A DNA stretch of 21,006 nt from Didymodactylos carnosus. Lineage: Eukaryota; Rotifera; Eurotatoria; Philodinida; Philodinidae. Every line of letters starts with the position of its first letter. Position 1 is the first letter of the stretch. Below, one piece after another: positions 1-7,926 of the stretch. The notes beneath the pieces were generated by a model. That model had not been told where the DNA came from, made no database searches, and worked only from the letters and a program-made list of their open reading frames with translations. The stretch covers positions 1 through 21,006 of the forward strand of contig CAJNOQ010003209.1 of the NCBI GenBank assembly GCA_905250885.1, given 5' to 3'. A program made the position numbers and the translations under genes.

Positions 1-298
1 AATTTCGAAAAACGGTAAACGCCAGTTTGTTCAGCATGTCGAATAACCTCTAATCCGATGGTTTTCATCAAAAAATATTCAGGGCGGAAAAATGGCCTTA
101 TCCGCCCCTTTCCTTTCAGTTCGGAAACTTTCCTTGTAAGAGTGTAAGTCAGTTTTAGAGCGAACGTAGTATTAGTTTCTATTTTTGCTTTTTCGACTGT
201 TTTTCTCATATATGCAGGGAACCGCGATCCGAAACTTTGAACCTTGTTGTAAAAAGAATTAGACTTTGGTTAAAAACTAACAGCCGGATATACCTGTT

Positions 299-768
299 AT
301 CGGCTCCAAACTTCAATGCACTCGGTTGTTTTTCGAATACTCCCAAATATTAAAAGACGGGAATTTGCGATTTTCAACAATCGAAAGAACACAGTTTAAC
401 GTATGTTACTTTCAGAATTACTTCACCTAAAGAAATACTGATCCTGGGGCTCGCAGGAAATTCGATGTTACACCTGAACCGGGAAAACTTAAGAGTTCGC
501 TTAGTTCGCATTTTGGAGAGGGCACTTTGGACTATCTATCGGTGGAAAAAACTGACAGATTGCTATCTCAGTTTCCGAAGATCCGAATTGCTTTACCAAA
601 GATCTCCGATAAAATCGGTCTTCCGAATGGTTCGGAAAAGGATTTTGCTTGTGAAAACATAGATTAAACTGTGTTCTTTCGATTGTTGAAAATCGCGAGT
701 TCCTATCTTTTATCATTTTGGAGTATTCGAGAAACAACCGAGTGCATTGAATCTTGGTGCCGATAGTA
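299..768. repeat. Inverted duplication, about 105 bp arms around a 260 bp spacer
   Basis: The segment at about 299-402 reappears in reverse complement at about 663-768 with roughly 85% identity by eye. Shared landmarks are AATGCACTCGGTTGTTT and GATTTTCAACAATCGAAAG. Both arms, read in the orientation of the left arm, stay open in the same frame and give near-identical peptides (left has IERTQFNVCY, right has IERTQFNLCF), so the duplicated piece may derive from coding DNA. Weak similarity continues outward to about 265 on the left. No target-site duplication was seen, so it could be a foldback element or a simple inverted segmental duplication. Confidence 0.75.
431..667 (+). other. Protein-like open segment in the spacer of the inverted duplication
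   Basis: A 79-codon stretch without stops lies between TAA at 428-430 and TAA at 665-667. It has no obvious start codon. Its translation is charged and balanced, with pieces such as DPGARRKFDVTPEPGK, GEGTLDYLSVEKTDRLL and DKIGLPNGSEKDFACENID, unlike the low-complexity product of AT-rich noncoding DNA. I do not recognise a family. It could be an internal exon or an exon relic; the minus strand is also open here, so chance remains possible. Confidence 0.3.
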
Positions 769-1125
769 CTAGAGATGTTGTTATCGACTTTATTTTGGTT
801 GGCTTTTCTGTATACTTGAGTTTTAAAGGTACCATATTTTATTGAGATACAACAAAAATTATCTATATATAGAGATATATTTGACTGACTTCCAGATTTC
901 CAGACTTGACTCCAGATGACTTCAGAATCAATGAAATAAACTGACACTTAAAAATAGCTAAACATTTCGAGATGTCCGCTTTTCTAGAAAACCGGGTCTT
1001 CAAGAGTCTTGGGTACGAATTATTACATTTACTACCTCACTGAGGTTTAGTGATCTATGTACAAATCATTGCAATTGGAAGGGGACATTTTCAAAGGTTC
1101 CGTCACAAGTGTCACTTCAACTGAT

Positions 1126-1154
1126 GAAGTGTCACTCAAAGTGAGAGACACTTC
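1126..1154. repeat. Short imperfect palindrome (hairpin)
   Basis: GAAGTGTCACTCA is followed after three bases by TGAGAGACACTTC, giving a near-perfect 13-bp stem with one mismatch. Just upstream AAGTGTCACTT repeats the same core, so three copies of the GTGTCACT/AGYGACAC theme lie within 60 bp. Function is unknown. Confidence 0.6.
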
Positions 1155-1330
1155 GAAGTGCGTACAGCAAAATTAGAGGTTATTTTGCCCCTGAGAAAAA
1201 CACAACTCAGTGTTATCTGACGTTTCCTACTTGTAGCTACTTTAGTATTTTCTTTTTAAGTCTTCTCTAACCTTTCCCGACTACTTGAATATTTTGCTTT
1301 TAGTACCATCGTTTCGCATGCCGCGTTCTT

Positions 1331-1690
1331 CGCCTGCCGCCTGAGTATACCAAACTACGCAAGAGGCATCAATATCGAAAGCAAAAATTTGGGATGGTAG
1401 TCTCGTCTGGTTGGTGACTCGACACAGCGATGTTCACACAGTTCTCACCGATCCACGATTCAGCAAAGTACGCACTCACCCATCGACGATATGACTGCTC
1501 AAGCACAACCGGTTGACTTGAATGTCTCATTCGCAATGCCGGTACCCACGTTGGTCATCTATCAAATGCTGAGCATCCCCTACGAAGATCACGAGTCCTT
1601 GGAGAAGTGCAACAGCATCCGCACAAATGGCAGCGCAACATCATCGGCCGCCAGCAAGGATGTTATGGACTATCTGGGGCGCCTGGTAAG
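1331..1690 (+). pseudogene. Relic of a CYP55-type cytochrome P450 (P450nor, nitric oxide reductase)
   Basis: Two coding pieces match the N-terminal part of fungal CYP55A/P450nor, a soluble heme enzyme that reduces NO to N2O with NAD(P)H. Around 1331-1360 one frame reads LPPEYTKLRK. At 1375-1482 another reads DGSLVWLVTRHSDV then FSKVRTHP, where the fungal enzyme has DGSLAWLVTKHKDV and LSKVRT. At 1503-1689 a third reads PVDLNVSFAMPVPTLVIYQ and IRTNGSATS, where the fungal enzyme has PVDL, FALPVPSYIIY and IRTNGSST. Between the second and third pieces about 60 codons are missing, including the region that carries the conserved DMDPPEH motif. The I helix, ExxR and heme-cysteine loop are absent from the window, and the pieces lie in different frames. 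A possible splice donor (CTGGTAAGC) follows the last match. Family matches were made from memory of the P450nor sequence. The fragment is certainly not a working enzyme; fungal-to-animal transfer is inference. Confidence 0.8.
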
Positions 1691-1889
1691 CCGTTTTACG
1701 AATTGAATCTTTGAGCAGCACATTCTCATCCCACCCTCCCATCAGCTACTATCGTAAGTAGAAAGTTCAAATATTTGTAATTTTCAGAATATTTTCACTC
1801 ATGTTTGGCTACTATCTGGTCGGTTAAATTCAGGAGAGCTTCTACAAGAAAACCTCTCTAAATAAACTGAAGACTTCCTACACCAGAGA

Positions 1890-2527
1890 GGTCGAGGTCT
1901 CTTCAATAAACAGTATTCTCACCTAAAATCAAAATAGCAGTCATTAGTGGATGCTTTCGCCTTAGCGGAGACTTTGATCGAGTTTGACAGATGCCTTAAC
2001 CTATGTACTACTCTGGCAAAACGATAGGATTCAGAACTCTGAACCGTTTTACGATAACTTGTACCAAAATGAGGCGGCATCTATTTGTTTTTATCGCTAG
2101 CGGACAGAATTCGATAGACAAACTGGGTGTATATCACTCTTCTCAAGAGTTTGATATCACTCGTTGTTTGCCGAGGCGGTAGGTATTGAAATTTCACGCT
2201 TGCTTTCTGGTCCGATTATATCCCCGTTTTTATTCATAGAAATGCTAGTTTATTTTAAGAAAAAATCATTGATAAATAAAGTGAAATTCAAAACCATTAT
2301 TAATAAAAATCCCAGCCGTCGAGGTCTTTTCAATAAACACTATTCTCACCTAAAATCGAAATAGCAGTCATCAGTGGATGCTTCCACCGAGTTGGAGAGA
2401 TGCGATCACTCTTCAAGTTTAATACCACGAAAGTCTAATATCATTCGTTAGTGCCGAGTCTGTCGGCATTGAAATCTGACGGTTGCTCTCTGGTTTCTGT
2501 TATATCTGCGTATTTATCCATGGAATG
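1890..2527 (+). repeat. Two diverged direct copies of a composite repeat
   Basis: The block at about 1890-1958 (TCGAGGTCTCTTCAATAAAC, then TTCTCACCTAAAATCAAAA and AGTGGATGCTT) recurs at about 2318-2386. The block at about 2136-2243 (TCACTCTTCTCAAGAGTTTG, then GCATTGAAAT-like and TTGCTTTCTGGT) recurs at about 2406-2527. Order is conserved, but the second copy lacks roughly 160 bp found between the blocks in the first. This points to a tandem duplication followed by a deletion, or two insertions of one noncoding element. No protein was recognised in it. Confidence 0.6.
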
Positions 2528-2936
2528 TATTTTCTTCTAACTTATCCATCTATCAATTTAATTATCTACATCATATTGACTGACTGAGCAATTAAGTGAT
2601 CGTTTCATATGAGTTAAAACGAAAATCAGATTCGCAACAATACTTTAGTCAGACATTTTTTTTATTTGAGAAACGTACGGAAAAAATATGCCATTATGTT
2701 TCGATCGAACTTGGAGTTAGTTTCATAAATCAAGCGCTCTTTTGGGGAATCTACAACTTCGTGGAGAATCCTAGCAACTATTTTGAGCTAACAGCTCATC
2801 AAATTTTCACAAAAATTTCCGAACCCATTATAGTGTGTAATCTTTTCGAAAACCCTTAGTGTAGAAAGATAAAAAAAGTTGTTTTTTATATCAAAAGTAT
2901 TTTTATTAATCAATGTAAGGTCCAGTTTGATTTTAT

Positions 2937-3547
2937 CTGACGAGGGAAGTATCCAACTGATAAATCGCTTTTTGAACGAAACCTAGTGGACTATAGGTAG
3001 TCGACGATGCTGATTCCGAATATCACCATGACTGCTGCTGCTAGGCCTTTAGAGACCGGTCTTCTGGAAAACCAGTTTTCGAGAAACTCTAAAGCACAGA
3101 TAAAAGCTTTCTTAATGAGGCGTAATTGTAGTCCATAAATTTCTGATTAAAACGAGGCATCTCCCAGCTCTAGACGACCTTTCTTTGCAAAGCTATAGAA
3201 TTTACAAGAAAAGCCCTAAATTCATTTTTCCTTTTTCTTTCCGAAGCTCTGAGGTGGCAATGAACATTTAGGGCTTTTCTTGTAAATTCTATAACTTTGC
3301 AAAGAAAGGTCGTCTAGAGCTGGGAGATGCCTCGTTTTAATCAGAAATTTATGGACTACAATTGCGTCACATTAAGAAAACTTTTATCTATGCTTTAGAG
3401 TTTCTCGAAAACTGGTTTTCCAGAAAACCGGTCTCTGAAGGCCTAGCAGCAGTCATGGTGATATTCGGAATCAGCATCGTCGACTACCTATAGTCCACTA
3501 GGTTTCGTTCAAAAAGCCATTTATCAGTTGGGTACTTTCCTCGTGAG
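2937..3547. mobile_element. 611-bp foldback element with about 289-bp inverted arms
   Basis: Arm one runs from CTGACGAGGGAAG at 2937 to CCCTAAATTCAT near 3225. Arm two is its reverse complement from about 3260 to CTTTCCTCGTGAG at 3547. Only some 34 bp separate them. By eye the arms differ at about 12-15 positions over about 285 bp (about 95% identity), including one lost CTG unit in a short CTG run. Nothing protein-like lies inside. The structure fits a nonautonomous foldback or MITE-type DNA element. I could not settle the target-site duplication at the ends. Diverged single-arm relatives occur at 20010-20290 and, in part, 16243-16330. Confidence 0.8.
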
Positions 3548-4315
3548 ATCATCGATAATCCTGTCACAATCAAGTCTCATCTTTTGGCAAAGTTGCGACA
3601 ATCAAAGTGAGAGCTTTGTTTGAAGTTTTTCTGTGACACCTACATTCTGAACGATTTTTGCTTCCCTTCTGGGGACTTCCAGGCGAGCACACTAGCATGA
3701 GTATCGATTATCACATCCAGCTTCGACGTTCTGCAGAGAAACAAACTTTCTGAGAAACATAAAGACTCTTATCTAACAGAAAAAGCTTCTAAAGTCTAAG
3801 AATTCTTCCATCACGATGGTGTTTTTGTGCAAATGATTGCCCATCCAAAAAACTGATATCAAAAAAGTAAGCTTCAGACTAGATAAACCTATTGAAATAC
3901 ACGTATACTGGAAGAACGTAGGCTTTTTGTGACTCGAAATCGTTCCCCCATGCTGGAAGAGGCAGAAATGCACAAGGCCCCATTGCTTCGATGCTAAGTT
4001 TATATTGGTTTATTGCGCAACATATTTTTGCTATTTTTCATAATACAGTTCGCTTTTTCTAAGACGTTTTGTTTACAAACTTCAGCTTGGTTAATTCAGT
4101 TTATGCAAACTGAACCCATTTTTGATTTTGAGAATGATTTCGCCCGTGATTCTGTTTTGGTGACTCTGACCTGATTCTAGAATCACCAGAATCACACGTT
4201 TTTTCCTTGAGTGCATGTCTAAATAGTGTATGTCGCCAAAAAGGTATCAGAATATATACTTGAATTAGTGATGCATAATGCTTATGACAGAGAAAAGGTT
4301 ATTAGTATGTTTTTT
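3548..4315. other. Intergenic stretch without recognisable genes
   Basis: No coding potential was recognised on either strand. Around 4135-4200 a small cluster of GATTCT/AGAATC motifs surrounds TGATTCTAGAATCA, giving a local palindrome. The right part would hold the 3' untranslated end of the minus-strand Kelch gene; I did not find a convincing AATAAA signal. Confidence 0.5.
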
Positions 4316-5370
4316 TCAAGGCTGATAGAGTTCGCAGCTGCTGAGAAAGAGATCGTTGTTGGTGCCACCACAAACAAGGACTTGACCAGTGGTGGGAAGC
4401 AGTATTGCTGTATGCCAAGCCCGATTCACCGACATATTGGCTGCTGGTGCAAAGGTATTTGTAACAGGATTATACAGCTCGCACGTGGATAGATAACTTG
4501 AAATCTTCCAACCATCTCTTCCTCCTGCTAGTAGAAGGCGACCGTCGTGAAGAGTAGTGGCCGTTTGATAGGATCGTGGTTGCAACATCGTTCCGTTGCG
4601 GAGGACGAAAGAAAATGTGGATACATTGAACAAATCGAAGGTGTCCAAAAAGCCGAAATCGGTGTTTCCGCCGGCGAATAGAATTGTCTGACTGGACGGG
4701 ATGTACGTGGCTGAATGATGGCTGCGTGGACTTGACAAGCGTGTTGCGAGTTGCACGAACGAGTTGGAAGTGGCATTGTAGAGTTCAAGCGTGTCAAGAG
4801 CACCAGTGGTTATGTTCGATTGACCACCAGCGATGACCACAACGCCTGTTTCAGGAAGAACAGTGGCACTGTGATACTGTCGACCAATCGACATCTTATT
4901 GCTGACAGGATGGAACTTTTCAATTGTAATGTCGTACAACTCCCCAGTAGCCAAGGGCAGACTATCCCTTCCGCCAACAAGTAAAACTTTCATCGAACTA
5001 CCCACTCGGATTACTGACGATGTATGGAACAAGCGAGTGGAGCTCATGGTTACCGTACTATTCACCGTATTTGACAAAGGATCGAAGAGATCCCCTGTGT
5101 TGTCTCCACCTCCAGCGATGAGAACCAGTCCGGTGTCCAGACGATCGGCTGTATGAGCGGTTCGTTTCGTGCTCAAGTTTCTTTGTACCTGAAAAGAGTT
5201 ATTCGACAGGAAGAAGCTTTCTGTCGATGGAGTAGCATCTCGAGAACTGTCTATGCCACCAACGAAAAGGACGGAATTTGTTCCGTTAATGTACAGACTT
5301 GCTTGATATCCTCGTTCTGTTGTCATATCACCGACAAGGCTCCAAGACCCGATTGACACTGCCGGCAAAA
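4316..5370 (-). CDS. Kelch-repeat beta-propeller protein (terminal exon)
   Basis: The minus strand is open for about 350 codons to a TGA at 4316-4318. Seven Kelch-type repeats are visible by their glycine pairs: FVGGIDSS, IAGGGDN, LVGGRDS, IAGGQSN, FAGGNTD, LAGGRDG and VCGGTNN. Each is followed by an LYN/LFD-like strand ending a blade, and most are preceded by an R-x-x-H-T/S-A stretch. Seven repeats are enough for one closed propeller, which normally binds protein or carbohydrate partners; galactose-oxidase-like and Kelch_1 domains share this pattern. Many N-glycosylation sequons (NGT, NNS, NIT, NAT, NVS, NMS) suggest an extracellular location. The exon has no ATG at its head. A 3' splice site (TTTTCCATAG) ends at 5371, so the exon begins at 5370 with two bases of a split codon and the true start lies upstream on the minus strand. 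I could not fix the 5' exon: a donor-like CAG/GTGTTA near 5462 is possible, but the joined frame there has an upstream stop. Confidence 0.85.
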
Positions 5371-7019
5371 CTATGGAAAAGAGAAGACATGTTTCCCTCT
5401 ATTTATATTTTTCAAAAATTTCAAATACAAAGAAGTCTTAGTCAAGGAGAAGAGCTGGTAACACCTGTCAGTGGCGGGCAGACTTTTCAGGGTATGCCCA
5501 TGCACAATTCCTGACACTTAGTACCGTAAAATCTCATCGGTTGGTTTTCGAGGCCTATGGTCTTCTACAGGGTTTTTGAAAAACTTGATATTTTTGATCT
5601 ACTTACTTTGTCGCCAGAAATATATAATCGATCATACTGATTAGGAATATCAACATTAGAACGCGTAGGCGCTTAAGTCGAATCTTTTCCTCAGACAGTG
5701 CTGTTGATAGAAAATGAGGTTTTTCACGTACAGACCTTAGAATTATCATGCAAAACAAGTCTAAAGCATTTGCATAGATGCAAAATGTTGTGGGCTATCT
5801 TCTGGTAGCGTCGCGGGAACCTTCACTAAAGGTCTAAGACGTAAAATGTTCTAAATACCGGAAAAAATATCAGAGCCCGGTTTTCGGTTCCCGGCTTTGA
5901 CCATGAAGACAGTCACCTGAAGTTTTCGGATGTGTTTGTGTGATTGAACAGGTGCTTACCGTTAGTCGAAACCGTTTTTCTTTCAAACGTTTTTTTTCTC
6001 TAACAAACCATAACACCTTCTTTACATTTGACTTTGTCCAGAAGGTTCAGACATTGGCCAGTCACATTCTACTGCTGAATATTTTCAGATTCTGTAGAAG
6101 TCTGAGAAAGAACGGCCTTCTATTGTATCTTTCTGTACAATCGGTATATCCAGCCCTTTTTTGAACAGAGTACTTCAGTAATCAATCAAAGGTGATTCCT
6201 CTCCAGAATCCTCCTTCTTGCTGAAAAAGTTTCAAGCGTTTGATGATCTTGAGAAACAAATCCTGTCATTCGCAAAACGAAGTAACCTATCGTTATCTTT
6301 AGGCATTTGTTTTAGCATGTTAGATTTCTAAAGTTTCCATATTTTATACGAAGGTTTCTCTACAGCTGAGTAACAACAAGATTTCTCGACCACTTGAGAA
6401 ATTTGGTTGTCTGTCGATTAAGACATTTCGATTTCACCGTTTTGAAAAGAGATAAATCAATTTTTTTGAATGAAATATTGCTACAGAAAACGTTTTAACT
6501 AACACATGAACGAAGGGATACTAATACAGTGGCGTTTTCATTAAACTGGCTGTAAACAACGAGTGTCGTTCAAAACTTTCGGTGAGCTTGTCTCGTATTT
6601 GCAAAAAGCTGATGAAATCCCACTTGCAGAAAGTATATGATGTAAAACAACTTAGAAGGAAACATGTCACCAGTGACAGACTGCTACCTTTCCAATGCGC
6701 TTATTGCACGAAAAATAAAGTAAAAAGCGGCTATTTCAAACTATCGGCATGACCGGCTCGTGTCAATGGCAGCGAAAAATCTGTTTAGGGCCGAAAATAC
6801 ACCCTTTTTACCTTTTATGCTTAAATTACAGTACTATACTCTACTGTACTTTCATTTTCTTATTCGCGGAAGCTAGGATTTGTCTTCAAAGATTAAAACA
6901 AGTCATGAAAGGCCAGAAAAGTCAGAAAAAGTCAAAAAGAAGTCAAAAAGTCAGCTATGCGTTTTTCAACGTTTTTTGGTCGAAATTGAGTGTATGATAG
7001 TTCTTTTTCGGGCGAGCCA
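5371..7019. other. Gene-poor stretch; may hold unresolved 5' exons of the Kelch gene
   Basis: Right of the Kelch exon no further exon could be assigned with confidence. A motif rich in CCGGTTTTC sits near 5878-5900. Around 6890-6960 there is a purine-rich run of short AGTCAAAAA/AGTCAGAAA repeats. Open frames here are short and of biased composition; I saw no recognisable protein before the MORN relic. Confidence 0.45.
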
Positions 7020-7278
7020 AGTAGAGCTTGATAAATATGTTGGTGATTGCGTGCACGATTTAATGGACGAGGAAGGAACTTATACATAGGAAAGTGGATA
7101 AAAATATATTGGAGGGTTTGTCAATGGCTTGTTTAACGGGGAAGGAACAAATACGTGGAACAATGGCGACAACTACGTCGGCATGTGGAAAAACGATAAA
7201 ATGAACGGCTGGGAAAAGATAACTTATGACAACAGCGTCATTGCTAATGAAGGATATTGGATCGACGGTGTCTTTTAA
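7020..7278 (+). pseudogene. Broken MORN-repeat protein fragment
   Basis: One frame carries about three MORN-type repeats, the Y-x-G-x(2)-x-x-G-x-x-x-G-x-G pattern of about 23 residues. The first reads KYVGDCVHDLMDEEGTYT, the second KYIGGFVNGLFNGEGTNTW, the third NYVGMWKNDKMNGWEKITY, and the product ends with EGYWIDGVF at a TAA (7276-7278). Two in-frame stops interrupt it: TAG at 7087-7089, where the repeat expects tryptophan, and TAA at 7099-7101, shortly before the second repeat. MORN repeats usually bind membranes or act as scaffolds, for example in phosphatidylinositol-4-phosphate 5-kinase and junctophilin. No kinase or other domain is next to it. It reads as the C-terminal remnant of a dead gene. 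An intron removing both stops is unlikely, because the repeat spacing is regular across them. Confidence 0.8.
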
Positions 7279-7926
7279 GCATGACGACAGTCGGCTTTAC
7301 TGAGAGGGCACAAAGATCTATTCGACCATTAGTAAACTAACACAGAAAACCTTTTATTATAATAAACGAAAAAGATAAAAAACGTGGAAGCATCAACTTT
7401 CTGGTAGAGAAAAAATTGCTCCGGAAAATGTTCATTTTGTGCCACACTTATATAAAGACAGAAGCAGGGTCCCCCACTTCCTTGTTTACAAAGCTCATTG
7501 AGTTACCTATGCACCTCAATTTTTTTTGAAATTTTATAGAATTTACAAAACGTTTTATTCACTGGGAGTCCGGCAGACCGAAAATGTAGTTTGGAAGTTC
7601 CCTTAACGAAGTCAATAGGTCTACAATTCAATAATATCCGTCTGTACATATGTCATACTTTCTTGAAATTTTTAGTCAAGATCTTTGGAAATGAATTCTT
7701 CTTTGCAAGAAAGCAGCTTTGTGGATATCAGAGACGCATAGAAGAGTTATAGAAAAAACTTTCAGCCCTCGGTAACATGTTCTGACTGAGTTACAAGTTC
7801 TTTCACTTTTGCGTATTTCCGCTAGACAAACTACAAAAGGCGCTATAACTTTTGAGGAAAGCAATAAGAGCACAAATTCTTTTAGAGTTTTCACTACTTT
7901 ACTATACTCTATCTATCCACAAAAGG
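7279..7926. other. Intergenic stretch between MORN relic and Ig/EGF gene
   Basis: No gene was recognised on either strand. The region lies downstream of both neighbours (convergent arrangement), so it should hold their 3' ends. AATAAA-like sequence occurs near 7360 (TAATAAACG) on the plus strand, after the MORN relic. Confidence 0.4.

Noticed and set aside
501-947. 148-codon minus-strand open frame
   Set aside because: It runs across one arm and the spacer of the inverted duplication, has no recognisable domain and starts at an arbitrary ATG. Openness of the arm in this frame is noted as a finding instead.
1126-1154. CRISPR-like array from repeated GTGTCACT words
   Set aside because: Only two or three short copies with no regular spacers, in a eukaryotic context.
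2596-2859. Plus-strand frame of 87 codons
   Set aside because: Starts at GTG, has no family match, no splice context and a composition biased to Phe, Ile and Asn as expected in AT-rich DNA. It could be an exon but nothing supports it.
3773-3973. 66-codon minus-strand frame
   Set aside because: No recognisable motif, no upstream splice or start context; probably chance.
4528-5356. Several open frames on both strands within 4528-5356
   Set aside because: They are shadows of the Kelch exon in other frames.
6880-7000. Lys/Ser-rich peptide from AGTCAAAAA repeats as a possible MORN protein N-terminus
   Set aside because: It is encoded by a simple purine-rich repeat and does not match the MORN register; the relic is supported only from about 7020.
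7087-7101. Stop-codon reassignment to explain stops in the MORN frame
   Set aside because: Neighbouring genes use TAA, TAG and TGA as ordinary stops at sensible ends, so decay is simpler.
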